Positions 9,995 through 21,334 of a stretch of 64,000 nt of DNA are shown piece after piece. A program made the translations under genes and the position numbers. This DNA is from Alnus glutinosa (lineage: Eukaryota; Streptophyta; Magnoliopsida; Fagales; Betulaceae). Each line of letters opens with the position of its first letter. Position 1 is the first letter of the stretch. A model generated the notes under the pieces. That model saw only the letters and a program-made list of their open reading frames with translations, ran no database searches and was not told the origin of the DNA. Where the stretch lies: contig NC_084898.1 of the NCBI RefSeq assembly GCF_958979055.1, forward strand, positions 24,889,102 to 24,953,101, given 5' to 3'.

Positions 9995-12900
9995 ATTGGG
10001 TTTTGATAATTGTTTTGTGGTTGATAGTAGAGGTAAAAGTGGTGGTCTTATGCTTCTTTGGAATTCTAGTTAGGGGTGGAAATTTAGAATTTTAGTAGAA
10101 GACATATTATTGCATTGATTCAAAGGTTTCCTGATGAACAGGTGTGGAAATTTACTGGCTTCTATGGTCATTCGGAAGTAGGTAGAAAAGCTAAATCATG
10201 GGCTTTGCTTAGACATCTAGCTACTCTCTCCCTTGTTCTTTGGTTGTGTTTAGGGGACTTCAATGATATAACCAGTATGGGGAAAAAATCTAGTAAGGCA
10301 GCTAGGCCCTATGCCCAGATGAGGGCTTTCCAAAGTGCTTTAACTGATAGTGGCTTGGGTGATCTGGGTTTTAAGGGTCCTAAGTATACTTGGTGTAATG
10401 GAAGGGGTGGCCGAGAAAACAATAAGGAAATGCTAGAAAGGGCTATAGCTAATGTGGAGTGGTGCTCTATGTTTAATTTGGTGACTGTAGAAGTCCTTTC
10501 TAGGACTTGTTCTGATCATAGCCCTATTCTTGTTTCCATCTCTTCTTCTAAAGAAGTGGTTTGGCCGAAGTGTAATATTTTCAGATATGAGACAGCATGG
10601 GCCAAGAGTAAGGAGCAGGGAGAGGTTGTCAGGAAAGCTTGGAGGCCTAAGTAGAATTCGGAATCCCCTTGGACTACTATCAAGAAGAATTTGCAAGATT
10701 GCAGAAAAGCTTTGAAATTGTGGCTGAGTTCTTAGAAGAATTCTGTGGAGCAGAAGATTGAGCTCTTACAAAGAGATCTCTCCTTGGTTCAATCGAGGGG
10801 AGATGGTGACTCACTGTATGAGGAGAAGAAGCTTAAAGAGGAACTTAATAACTTGTTGGATATTGAAGAGTTCAAATGGAAGCAGAGGGCCAAGGTCAAT
10901 TGTTTCAAGAGTGGGGATAGAAATACCAAATTTTTCCATGCTTTTGCAAATCACAAAAGAAAGAAGAACTTTATTTCCAAGGTGAGAGACAAGGGTGGAT
11001 CTCTCTATGTAACTAAAGCATCAATTGAAGGGGCTTTTGTTTCCTACTTTAAGGAGCTTTTCACTACTAGTGATCATGTGGATGTGAGGCCTGTATCAGC
11101 TCTCTAGAATGCAGGGTTACCCCTGATATGAATTCAAGACTTTTACTGCCTTTCACTAAGGAAGAAATTCACACTGCGCTCTCTCAAATGTCTCCTCTAA
11201 AGGCCCTGGGTCCAGATGGGTTCTCTGTTAGTTTCTATCAAGCAAACTGGAATATTATTAACAAGGAGGTCTGTGAAGCTGTTTTGCATTTTCTCAATAC
11301 TGGTGAGTTGGACAGTTATATGAATTCTACTTTTATAGCCCTCATTTCTAAAATTCAGGACCCTATTAATGTTACAGACTTTAGGCTTATCATTCTCTGT
11401 AATGTTTTTTGTATAAATTGATCTTAAAAGTTCTGGCCAATCGTCTTAAAAATATCTTACCTGATATTATTTCTTGCTACCAAAGTGCTTTTGTTCCTGG
11501 TAGACTCATTTCAGATAATATTTTAGCTGCCTATGAAACCATGCATATGCAAAGTAGAATGTGGGGAAATGAGGGCTTTATGGGCGTTAAATTAGACATG
11601 AGCAAAGCCTATGGTAGAGTGGAGTGGACTTTCTTGAGAACAATGATGAATAAGATGGGTTTTGATTCTGGATGAGTTGATCTGGTTATGAAATGTGTTT
11701 CCACTGTTAACTATGTTGTTTTGGTTAATGGTAGTCCTATGGGTATTTTTTATCCTTCAAGGGGCCTGAGACAAGAGGATCCTATTTCTCCTATTGTTTT
11801 TGCTTTGTGCTGAATGCTTATCTAACCTTTTATGCAATACAGAGAAGAAGGGTTACATAACAGGAGTCCTTACCTCTCCTAAATGACCTTCTATTAGTCA
11901 CCTTTTATTTACTGATGATTGTATTTTATTTTGCAAGGCAAACAGGGTGGAGTGGAGGAGATTGTTGAAGATTATCAGTGTTTATGAGGTTGGTTCTGGA
12001 CAAAATGTCAATCTCAATAAGGCCTCTATATTTTTTAGCAGAAATACAAAGTTCAGTAGAAGACAGGAAATTCTCTCTTTCAGGGCTTTCTGAGACTCAT
12101 GAGATTGACTCTTATCTTGGTCTCCCTTCTTTTGTGGGTAGATCTAGAAACAAGGCTTTCCAGTTCATCAAAGAGAAAGTTTGGAGGAAACTCAATAATT
12201 GGAGGACAATATTTCTTTCTCAAGCAGGCAAGGAGATCCTTCTGAAGGTAGTCATACATGCCATTCCAACTTATTGTATGTCTATCTTTTAGTTTCCCAT
12301 TTCTCTTTGTAAAGATCTTAATGGCTTAATGGCTTAATGTAAGATTTTTGGTGGAAACATTTGTCCAAGTCTTCCAAAATTTACTGGATGAGCTGGGAAA
12401 GAATGAGCTTTGCAAAATCAAGTAGAGGGTTAGGTTTCCGAGACTTGGTGCTTTTCAACCAAGCCCTCTTAGCCAAACAAGGATGGAGACTTATTCAGAA
12501 CCCTTTCTCCCTTGTTGCTAATATTTTCAAGTATAAATATTACCCTTCTTCTTCTTTTTTGGATTCTTCCTTGGGTTCTAGGGTTTCTTTTGTGTGGAGA
12601 AGTCTATTCCAGGCTAAAAGACATTTATCCTAGGGAATCCTTTGGAGGGTGGGTAATGGCTCTTCCATTAGAATTTGGAAGGATAAATGGATTCCTTCCT
12701 CCTCCTCTCATTTGGCTCACTCTCCTGTGGGTGGTTTGGGACAAGATGCCACAGTATCAGATTTAATAGCTAGGGAAAAGGGCTGTTGGAATTCTCTCAT
12801 TATGTCTAAAAATTTTATGAAGGAGAGCAAAAGCCATTTTGAATATCCCTTTGAGCCCCATTCTGCCTCAAGACTGGATCATTTGGATTGGGTCAAAGTT

Positions 12901-13934
12901 GGGGATGTTTACTGTCAAAAGTGCCTATCACATAGGAAGGGTTCTTAAGGAGGATGCTAGGGGACAATGCTCTAATGCAGCTAGGATGCCTGATATTTGG
13001 AGGGATTTATGGAATCTGAAAATTCCAGGTAAAGTGAAATTGTTTGCTTGGAGAGCTTGTCAAAACTTGTTGCCTACTAGAGATAATCTTTACAAGAGGA
13101 AAGTGATACAAGACCCTATTTGTCCTTGTTGTGGTTTAGAAGTTGAAACTGTCATCTACTCTTTGTGGTCCTGTCCAACAGCAAAAGATGTTTGGGGAGA
13201 TAACCTTTCTTGCTTTCAAAAATGTAGTTCCTCTCAGATAAGTTTTTTGCTCTTCTTGGATTTTTGCTTTCGGATTTATGATAAAGAAAAAGTGGAGTTA
13301 CTGCTTGTGGTTGAAAGGAATCTTTGGTTAAGAAGGAATTCTTTACTTTTTGAAGGATGTTTTCTTCCTCCCAGAAGAATTTGGGAAGGGTCCTTTTCAT
13401 TTTTGGAAGATTACAAAAATAGCTTATTGGGGGAGGAGAATGTTGATAGGGTCGATCTTAAGATCTGTGGTTCCTCTTGGTCCTGAGGTTTGGTATCCCC
13501 CTCCTACTGATCACTTCAAAATTAATTGGGATGCTTCTATTGATTTGAGGAGAAATTGTATTGGTTTTGGCCTAGTGGCGAAAGACAATTAGGGGAGAGT
13601 GCATTGGAGCGAAATGCTCGTCTTTTTGTGGAATGTGATTCCAGAATAGCAGAATTTCTAGCTGCCCTTCATGCCGTCCTCTTCAGTAAATCGTTGGAGT
13701 TAAGGGATGTTATTTTCGAGGGAGATTCTTCCTAGGTAGTTAGTGGCAGAAATAAATTCCTCTCCTCCTCATCTGTCTAAAGCTGGACATATCACTGAGA
13801 GCATTTTATTGGAACTCAATGATATTCTTTGGTCTTTCTCCTTTGTTCATGTTAGAAGAGCTTTGAACGAGGTGGCTCATGTCTTGGCTAAGGAAGCTGT
13901 GGTGAACAATCTCAATTTTTGTTGGAGAACATAA
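9846..13934 (+). pseudogene. LINE ORF2: endonuclease, reverse transcriptase, zf-RVT, RNase H, broken
   Basis: ORF2 begins with MIILSWNCRGLGNPR at 9846, the usual start of plant L1 apurinic-type endonucleases, then LVFLMETRM and a stop. The endonuclease continues with GDFNDI (about 10255) and the SDHSPI motif (about 10511). Reverse transcriptase follows: KALGPDGFSVSFYQ, SAFVPGRLISDNILAAYE, VKLDMSKAYGRVEW and the catalytic box as FTDD (about 11910). The zf-RVT region has KIPGKVKLFAWRA and CPCCGLEVET. RNase H gives NWDASID, FEGDS and FVHVRRALNEVAHVLAKEA. At least eight stops or frame changes interrupt it, so no active enzyme is made. Confidence 0.85.
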
Positions 13935-14071
13935 TTTCCTTATTGTATTCAAAGTCTTATTCTTAGGGAGAAGTCTTCTCCCTAGATCCTTTGCTGGGAT
14001 CGTGATGTATTTGGTAGTCTTTGCAATGAAGCTTTTCTTGCTTCTTTGTTTCAAAAAAAATAAAATAAAAT

Positions 14072-14700
14072 TGTAAGAGTCTTTATTACCGTTACAAAGA
14101 AAAAAAAAAGGAAAAAAAAAAGATATATATATATATCCACGATGAATGGTTGTTTAGTTACATATAGTATAAATGATATATTTAAAACTATAAACAATGA
14201 AGAAATCATATAACAATGAAAAAATATGAAAAATCTTAGAGCTTGGACAACAGAATAAATTACAAGTTAGATGATTTACATGTTTTAATCGATAATTAAA
14301 TTTTGTTGAATTGTTTATTTATTTCACTAGTTATATTACTTAATATTTTTAATGAATTTGAATTCAACTCTCTTCAAATTTGGCCTCTTTAAACCAAAAT
14401 TCTAATTCTATCACTGTACGTACGCAGCATTACTCAAATAAAAATTCATATAGCAACTAAAAATTCATAATTTTATGTTTCATTACAATACCCAAAAGAA
14501 AAAGACACACATATATAAGCTCTCTCTCTTCTTCTTCTTTTTTTTTTTTTTTCATCATCTAAGCACTCGTAACCTTCCCCGCTGACAAGTAATAGAAAGT
14601 TTCTCTATCCTTTCATTACTACTGCGGATACAATTATACGCACCATAATATATATTATAGAAAGGATTCACGTACATGTTCGATCTATCTTACACGTACA
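14072..14700. other. 3' flank of membrane-protein gene A
   Basis: This continues unit A after the LINE and matches 32160-32510 and 60540-61190, up to the stop codons of the paralogous genes. It probably includes the 3' UTR of gene A on the minus strand. A (CT)/(CTT) tract at 14520-14550 is the counterpart of the much longer CT array of unit C. Confidence 0.6.
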
Positions 14701-14718
14701 TCGCTCCCTTGATGATTT

Positions 14719-15207
14719 TCAATCGATCACTTCAATTTCAACTTGAGGAGGAGGAGGAGGAGGAGGAGGTAGTGGTTCGTCTGATTCTTCTTGACGTCCA
14801 AGGACGCAGATGATAATAAAAGCAGGAATAGTTTGGAGATTATCATAAAACCAACACATAAAGCGTTTCAACACTGTATACCAAGGAGACACGATTACGA
14901 GCATGGGAAACACAAGCCAGAAAAGTGAGGGCGGGAAAATGAGGGAGGCGAAGAAAGAAAGAGTCAAGGGAGCCGAGAAATCTGCCTTCAGCAAACTGAA
15001 ACAGATGGGTTCCAAGGTGAGAGGGAGGTTGACGGAGGTAGAAAGAAAGATGAACGTAAGAATGGCAAGAAACAGATAGTAGGCCATCACCAAAACAGGA
15101 TTAACAAGGATTTGATGATCAGTTGATCCCATGTTCCTGTCTACGACCATAAAGATGATGCTTATTAGCGGTGGAACTACATATCTCAAATCTATAACCC
15201 ACCGCAT
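14719..15207 (-). CDS. Four-helix membrane protein with poly-proline tail, copy A
   Basis: An intact single-exon gene of 162 codons of no family I can name. From the N-terminus: a hydrophobic segment (about 9-22, PPLISIIFMVV), a polar loop with MGSTDHQILVNP, a second helix (about 38-58, AYYLFLAILTFIF), a long third hydrophobic stretch (about 78-106, FFASLIFPPSLFWLVFPM), a fourth helix (about 122-135, IPAFIIICVLG), then an acidic EESDEP segment, eight prolines and VEIEVID. It is probably an integral membrane protein with a charged proline-rich tail. Compared with copies B and C it has lost the FSAQ residues after the third helix and gained two residues before LLKADF. The start is set by the shared ATG and leading MR-V-DLRYVVPP. 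Three intact copies suggest selection; function is unknown. Confidence 0.75.
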   Translation of the reverse strand: MRWVIDLRYVVPPLISIIFMVVDRNMGSTDHQILVNPVLVMAYYLFLAILTFIFLSTSVNLPLTLEPICFSLLKADFSAPLTLSFFASLIFPPSLFWLVFPMLVIVSPWYTVLKRFMCWFYDNLQTIPAFIIICVLGRQEESDEPLPPPPPPPPQVEIEVID

Positions 15208-15320
15208 GATCCTTAGCTTCTTCTGTAGCTTAGAATTAAGCCCTAGCTAGACACACATTCACGTTGCTGCTCGGGACAGCTGGCCTGCTTGCTTAGGATC
15301 GGAGTTAGGCAGCATTGAGT

Positions 15321-15330
15321 ACTTATAGGA
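15321..15330 (-). promoter_or_regulatory. TATA-like box of gene A
   Basis: On the minus strand the sequence reads TCCTATAAGT about 115 bases upstream of the gene A start. The same motif is kept upstream of copy B (about 33135-33144), in a block otherwise full of substitutions. No transcript start is known. Confidence 0.35.
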
Positions 15331-15369
15331 CTTAGCCACGGATTGAAAATTGTCACTTTTCCGCATAAA

Positions 15370-15492
15370 TATATGAGTAAGGATATCTTCACAACTCCTC
15401 CCGCCAAATTTTCACACAATTTTTTCACATTGTGTGGGACATAGGACCCACACAATGTGAAAGAGAATTGTGTGGAAGTTGAGTGGGATCGT
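15370..15492. repeat. Palindromic fold-back element upstream of gene A
   Basis: Two arms pair over most of their length (CACAATTTTTTCACATTGTG against CACAATGTGAAAGAGAATTG) around a GTGGGACATAGGACCCAC centre. It is one of a family of such elements here (see 17241, 19361, 24225, 51545). It lies about 160-285 bases upstream of the gene A start and is not seen at the matching place in copy B. Confidence 0.65.
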
Positions 15493-15535
15493 AAGGAAAA
15501 CATTACTCTAATTGGGCAACTCTCTCCTCATGCGT

Positions 15536-15790
15536 CTACATCTCAAAGATTCTTTTTCCGAGTGCACACCTAACAAAAAACCTGCCCTCTTCTGTATTGA
15601 CAGGCACATATTCAGGATGCGGCGGAGGCTTCCTGATCTTGTGGGACTCTTTGCTGACTTTCAGAGGAGGAGGGCGGGGGCCTTGGAGCTGGACCTCTTT
15701 CTTCTGCTGATGTGTCATCTTTCCGGGGTCCGGCTGGTTCATTTCTGCCGGCGATTTGTTTGGGATTTTGGAGAGGGAAAGAGAAAGCAA
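15536..15790 (-). pseudogene. VQ-motif protein fragment (MKS1-like N-terminal part)
   Basis: The minus-strand frame of 84 codons contains GPRPPPLKVSKESHKIRKPP, closely resembling the conserved N-terminal motif of plant VQ proteins of the MKS1 type, which bind WRKY factors and MAP kinases in the nucleus. The defining FxxxVQxhTG motif is missing: the frame continues into unrelated residues and stops. The patch is GC-rich against its surroundings and lies between gene A and its inverted upstream block, so it was probably brought in by rearrangement or transposition. Assignment rests on one motif. Confidence 0.5.
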
Positions 15791-17240
15791 AGGTGTGGCT
15801 TTTTTAGATGATGGGAAGGTACGAAAAGGGGGAAGGTTGAAAACTTGGGAGTTGCCGATGAATATTCAACGTTGTATGAATTGGGCTCAAATTAATTATT
15901 ATTGTTTATTCTTTTATTGACTATAAGCAATTCCATTGACTTAAAAAAAAAAAGAAAAAAAAAGAAAAAAAGAAAAAAACAGAGATTACTGGGGAAGTCT
16001 TTCAATTAGTGTTTTTGTTTGCCCAAAACAAAATAGTACTTTTATTATTATTATTATTATTATTTCTTTAATTCAAAATTTCATTTGGGCCAATTACTTC
16101 CTTAAAAAAAAAAAAAGCTCTCTCTCTCTCATTAACTTCTTTCTAAGGTTGTTGTAGCTTTCAAGTAGGTCAAATTATTGACATGCTTTAGAGGATCAAA
16201 ATTCTCTATAATTTTTTTTTTAAATTGTAGATTATCAAATTATGTGAATTTAGGTCGTTTCATGTATTGAACGGCATGAAAAATGTTACATATTAAAAAG
16301 GTGACACGTTAATAATAAGAATTGAGTATATTTGTATCAGGTTCTTATACTTTATGTCATATAAAAGTTTTGAGCAAAAAATTGTTTGTTTAGTAAAAAA
16401 AAAAAAGCATATCTTCAAAAGTGAAGAAAAAACGCATTTTGAAATTATTTTTTTGTTGCTTCGATAATATGCCATATTTTTAGTATGTAATATTTTCACG
16501 TCGTTCTATGTAAAAAAGGGCATGAATTCACTTAATTTAAAAATTTAATTTTTTTTTAAAATTGTAAAGAATCCTAATACTGTTTCAAAGACTGTATTAT
16601 GTGACTCATTTTCTTTTTGGCTTTTTACCTAATATACAAAGGACCAGGTCTTTTTAACTCATTTCCAATTTATTCTTCTTAATCTTATGTGACATATTTT
16701 ATTCCTTCCGATCCTCACTATTAATTCAACTCTAATTCTCTTAATTAAGATGTAGATTATTACATCATTTTGAAGGTCAGATTATATTAGATTAGATCAT
16801 GCATGATTCATGAACGGATTCGAGTGCATGGGAGATAAAACGTACGGCATGAACAGAGCACTAATTAAGTACATGGATTCAACCAAACCGTGGGCTGCTC
16901 CTAAATTTTCTGTTGTGGTGTCCATTTGTCCCTTTTGGCTTGTCTTGTTTCCTTCACATTCATTTCTCACCTTAAACCATGTAAGAGCATTCCATCCGGA
17001 TTATGTAAAATTTTATTTAGAATAACTAACGATAATTTACTTTTTGCTAATTTAACTAATGAATTTTAAAAGGTATAATTTATTCGATTATCTATTCTTA
17101 ATTTTATATTTTTTTTATTGACAAATTCGGGCCACCACCACCCCATGCCTCTTCAGCTTTTCTCCGTCATCTCCTTGTTCCTCGTTCATCTTGAGCTTCA
17201 GACCCAACAAGCGATTCCACTTCCTGCTCTTCTTTCAAAC

Positions 17241-17385
17241 GGGGGATGATTGGGGTACAACCCCTTTGTACAACTTTGGCATAACCCACTCACAATGAGG
17301 TGGGGCCCATACACGTGGGCTCCACCTCATTGTGAGTGGGGGTTGTATCGAAGTTGTGACGGGATTGTATATTTATCATTTTCCC
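17241..17385. repeat. Palindromic fold-back element
   Basis: The arms ACCCACTCACAATGAGGTGG and its complement flank a centre of GGGCCCATACACGTGGGCTCC. It is the same type as the element at 15370 but with different arms, and has no coding content. Confidence 0.65.
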
Positions 17386-18069
17386 TTTCAAACAGATCAA
17401 GAAGCAGACGACACTTAGAATAAGTGCATCAAAACGAATGGTGTGAACAGTAGCATGGTATGGTTTGACACAGAATGCACGAGTTTGAATATAATAACAT
17501 TAATTAAAGACCCTTAATTGACTTGATGCTATATATACAAAACAATTTCCTCAATTAGGGGGCCACAACATGTCTTAATATATATTATCGATTATCATCC
17601 ATCGGCTTCCTTAATAAGCTGAGATCGATTAATTTTTTTGAGGAATTAATGCTAGAATATCTTCTGGTGTATATTTGAAATGATATAGATATAATTTTTT
17701 TTAATTAATAAATTACATATATGCCATCCAAAAGGATATAGATGTAATTTTTTATAACATCTATGCTATTCTAAACGTATAACTTACACTAAAAAAACAC
17801 CAAAGTAAAGATACTTTAACATTCATCAATTTTTTATAGTATGAACTTAAACTTGGTTTCTCTTTCCATTTTCCACCGGGGTTCCGGGGGACCAAATCTA
17901 ACTGAATCCTAAATATTACGTTAATTAGTTAATTAAAGTTGAATTACAATCGGTCCTGGCCAAAAGAAACCGGCCTATTTGACTATTTCTATTCATAATT
18001 AATTAGGAGCGTCGGACCAAACGTAAATCCTACAACCTTAATTCCTCCAAATATTTATAGTTTATTACA

Positions 18070-18193
18070 CTTTCATGAAACACGAGGTACCAGCTATAGT
18101 CTTTTTTTTTTTTTTTTTTTGCGTGTGTGTGTGGAGAATAGGAACCAGCTGTAGTCAATGCCAAAGTCTCGGCAGAGCAGGAAGCAGCTGAAG

Positions 18194-18244
<51 letters not shown>

Positions 18245-18275
18245 GGAGAATAGGAACCAGCTGTAGCCAATTCCA
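18070..18275. repeat. Local direct duplication with long T tracts
   Basis: The motif GAGAATAGGAACCAGCTGTAG occurs at about 18133 and 18246, each preceded by a T run (about 22 and 47 bases). This is probably a slippage- or retroposition-type duplication; the length of the second T run should be treated with care. Confidence 0.6.
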
Positions 18276-18402
18276 ATAAGTAGTAACATATTTAGTATGA
18301 AATAAAAGTGTAATTTATAAAACTGTACCTACAAAGTTTTATAGGAAGCGATAAATTTAATTATTTAATTATATATATATTTTTTATGAATGAGTTTAAA
18401 TT

Positions 18403-18648
18403 AGGCCTGACAATTTTGACACGACCCGCAAATCCAACACAAATACGACACGAATATATAGGATATGGGTTTAGGCTAGCTATAACCCGTTTATGACCCG
18501 TTGACCCGTTTATGACACATTTATGACTCATCAACCCGTTTATAACATATTTATGACGCATTAATGACATATTTTTTTACCAAATTAGCTAAACGGGTTG
18601 ACACGCTAACTCGACGGGTAGACACGCAAACCTGAATTGTCAAGCCTA
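18403..18648. mobile_element. hAT-type MITE, 246 bp
   Basis: The terminal inverted repeats TAGGCCTGACAATT and AATTGTCAAGCCTA are flanked by an exact 8-bp target duplication GTTTAAAT (18395-18402 and 18649-18656). The interior has repeated ACCCGTTTATGAC motifs. It is non-autonomous and lies within the inverted upstream block. Confidence 0.85.
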
Positions 18649-18744
18649 GTTTAAATTATCTTTTAATAGGTGAAGCTTAACACGTGAAATATTTAATTAA
18701 AATGAAAGGGCTTAGGACCTCTGTACTGATACTATGTTAAATCA

Positions 18745-18987
18745 GGACATAAATTTCTTACAAACTGGTTTGTAGAAAATTTCCTACAATCCACATATAT
18801 AAATGATACGTGTCCTTTAAACATGTGATAAGCACATATTATTTTATTAATGCTATTAAAAAAGCATGTAAGAAGCACATGCTTTTTAAATAACATATGA
18901 TTCTCATATGCCAAGGGACACATGTCAATCTTATATATGGGTTGTAGGAAATTTCCTACAAACCGGCTTGTAAGAAATTTCTGTCCA
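18745..18987. mobile_element. MITE with TTCTTACAAAC ends, 243 bp
   Basis: Long terminal inverted repeats (GGACATAAATTTCTTACAAAC and its complement, plus TTTCCTACAA internal arms) are flanked by TTAAATCA at 18737-18744 and 18988-18995. With one mismatch the duplication could be 9 bp (GTTAAATCA/ATTAAATCA), so Mutator or hAT origin is undecided. Confidence 0.75.
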
Positions 18988-19360
18988 TTAAATCATCACT
19001 TGTCATAAAAGCTTAAGCTGATAGGAAGATGTAAATTTAATCATTTAATCAATACTTTATCACTTTTCGGCCTCATGTGTGGGCTCAAACTCTCTTTTAA
19101 TAGATGAAGTCCAATACGTAAAATATTTAATTAAAATAAAAAGTAAATGAATGGGACAAAATTCAAACTTAGGACTTTTGTTCTCATATCGTGGTGATTT
19201 AACACTGAAAATAATATAATATTAATTGGTCGGTAAAATCTAGATGTTCTTTTTATTATTATTATTTTGTCATGTTATTTGTTTTTCCTATGAAACTCTT
19301 TCGGTCGGTGTTAGTCCCATGCACGCTGATTAATGAGCATATATATTTAGGGGCCCTGAT

Positions 19361-19490
19361 TCACAAACAACCTCACCCCAACTATTGCACAACCCCAATG
19401 CACATTGGGGTGAGACCCACGCAATGAGTCCCACCCCATTGTGCCTTGGAGTTGTGCAATAGTTGAAGTATGGTTGTATTTTTAGCATTA
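19361..19490. repeat. Palindromic fold-back element
   Basis: The arms CAACTATTGCACAACCCC and its complement, with TGAGACCCACGCAATGAGTCCC in the middle, form a long hairpin. Same family type as 15370 and 17241. Confidence 0.65.
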
Positions 19491-20010
19491 CCCGCCCAAT
19501 CAACTCGGCCCTGATTTAAGGCCTAATGATGTCTCCTCTTTTCCCTTCACATCCTGGCAATGTCACTGTTGTCATTTGCATAACCCATTAGATCGGCAGA
19601 GATTTTAGCAATTTTGTTATTAACGTAGTTAATAATTTAGACAATAAATATGTTTGATTAGGTTTTGAGCAGCCCACTCCCCTTCTTGAGAGCAGATGGT
19701 TCTTAAAAGGGTTCTCAAATCTCTTACTTTTTACCTGAATTGCTAACAATCTGAATAACAAAATTCTTTCAACGTAAAAAAGGAACAAAGAGAACGGCAT
19801 CAACCTTTTAGGAAGGTGGTTGTAGGGTTCTCATTATCTTTTTGTGATCCCAACACCCAATACTGAATAAGAGATTTTATCTTTTATGCTGCAACCAATG
19901 CCAATACATTGCTTAAAAGATGCTTTGCCTTGGAATATTGGTCGTAGCTGTGGGCCCAGTTTATCCATATGTCATTTCTAACTAAAATTTAGACAAATCT
20001 CTAAAATTAT

Positions 20011-20950
20011 GTTCCGTTTGTTTCAGCGTAAAATGATTTCGGTATTTTTTTGTGTTTGGTAGGGACGAAAATAATGGTCAGTCAGAAAATGACTTCCGTT
20101 TGACCAAAAATGCTTAATAAATTTCGAAAAATGATTTACGTTACTTAAAAGCGTAAATCATTTTCCGTATATAGTAGATGCAATTGACTCTCTTTTAAAT
20201 AATGCAGTCGACCTTTACGTTCAAGCAGTTGATTATCACTGGATTCCGACAAGTCAGATTCTGACACGGTTGGTGCCAGAATCCGACAAATTATGCTGAA
20301 ATCCGTCTACGTCCGGCAACCGTCGCCGGATTCCTGCCATACCTTGCCAGATTCCGGCTAGACTGGCCGGAATCTTGTTGGAGGGGCCGGATCTCTGGCT
20401 ATACGACCGGGATACTGACCGTATCCCCGGCCATCTGGCCGAGATATTGGCAAGATCCCCGGCCGTCTGGCCAGAACGGCTGGATCCCCGACCATCTGGT
20501 TGGGATCCTGGACGGATCCAGCCGTTCTGGCCGAATCTCCGGCCAGTCAGGTCGGGATCCTCCCAGAACAGCAGGATCCCGGCCAGCTGGCCAAAATCTG
20601 GCCAGGACGGCCGGCTTCTGATCAACTGGCCAAAATCTGGCCAGGGCGGCCGGCTTCCGATCAACTGGCCGGGATCCAGCCGTTTTGTGCCGGATTCCGG
20701 CAACCTTTGCCAGAATTTGTGTCAAATATAAAAAAATATTTTTATATTATTTTATATTAACATTTTTTATTTTGTGAATAAAATTTAATTTTTTTAAATT
20801 AATATGATTAAATTAAAATATAAAAAATATTTGTAATTTTCCGTACGCGCCAAACACCGAAAAATGATTTCGACGAAAAATATTTTCTGAAAAATGACTT
20901 ATTTGAAAATATTTTACGACGGAAACCATTTTACACCGAAACAAACGGAG
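20011..20950. mobile_element. TIR element with GC-rich degenerate tandem core
   Basis: The ends GTTCCGTTTGTTTCAGCGTAAAATG (left) and CATTTTACACCGAAACAAACGGAGC (right) are inverted repeats, and inner segments such as AAAATGATTTCGG also pair, as in non-autonomous Mutator-like elements. I could not find a clean target duplication. The core (20240-20720) is far richer in G+C than its surroundings and consists of degenerate repeats of GGCCGGGATCC and TGGCCAAAATCTGGCCAGG type. Open frames in several phases there are by-products of the repeat. It lies just before the duplicated PPR flank. Confidence 0.6.
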
Positions 20951-21334
20951 CATTAGTCACAGTAATTATCCAAATTTTCTCTCTCTCCCTCCCTGACTGG
21001 TAGGATCGGTGAACTTGGCAGCCATGAGCGGCGCAGGTATAGTGGCAAGTAGCGAGCACAGTGGCAACGGGACCAGGGCCAGCTGAATGGCTAGGCAAAT
21101 TAACCAATCGCCTAAGGCCCCAAATAGTGATAGTATAATTAAATTTGCTTTAAAAAAAAAAAAATTAAAGCTTCAATTATGACAACAAAAATTAAACAAT
21201 ACTCTTTAATTAAGGTTTCAATTATGGTAAAAAATAATGTTATGACAAAGCTTAAATAGTACAATGCATGATATACAACGTAATTTTAATTTCGCTCTCA
21301 AAGTTCTGCTTTTAAGGAAACAATAACAAAGGAA

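Larger units (their letters stand above)
8030..14071 (+). mobile_element. L1-type LINE, nearly full length
   Basis: A non-LTR retrotransposon of about 6.0 kb with ORF1 (DUF4283-like plus CCHC knuckle), ORF2 (endonuclease, reverse transcriptase, zf-RVT, RNase H) and an A-rich tail (14053-14070). It is bounded by TGTAAGAGCA (8020-8029) and TGTAAGAG (14072-14079). The paralogous sequence at 60515-60524 has a single TGTAAGAGCA followed by the DNA found after the LINE here, so it is an empty site and fixes both ends. Many stops and frame changes make it inactive. Confidence 0.92.
15900..19240. repeat. Inverted copy of the gene upstream block
   Basis: This segment is the reverse complement of the block upstream of gene B (about 33250-35370). 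Examples: 16142-16200 matches 35232-35310, 16800-16890 matches 34800-34870, 17560-17620 matches 34200-34265, 17930-18020 matches 33840-33960 and 18290-18370 matches 33620-33710, all inverted and in reverse order. It is longer than its partner because of later insertions (17241-17385, 18070-18275, 18403-18648, 18745-18987). No gene of its own was found. Confidence 0.75.

Noticed and set aside
18094-18276. Lysine-rich minus-strand frame
   Set aside because: Product of a long T tract.
20254-20760. Open frames of 86-149 codons on both strands
   Set aside because: They arise from the GC-rich degenerate tandem repeat and are open in several phases at once, with no family match.
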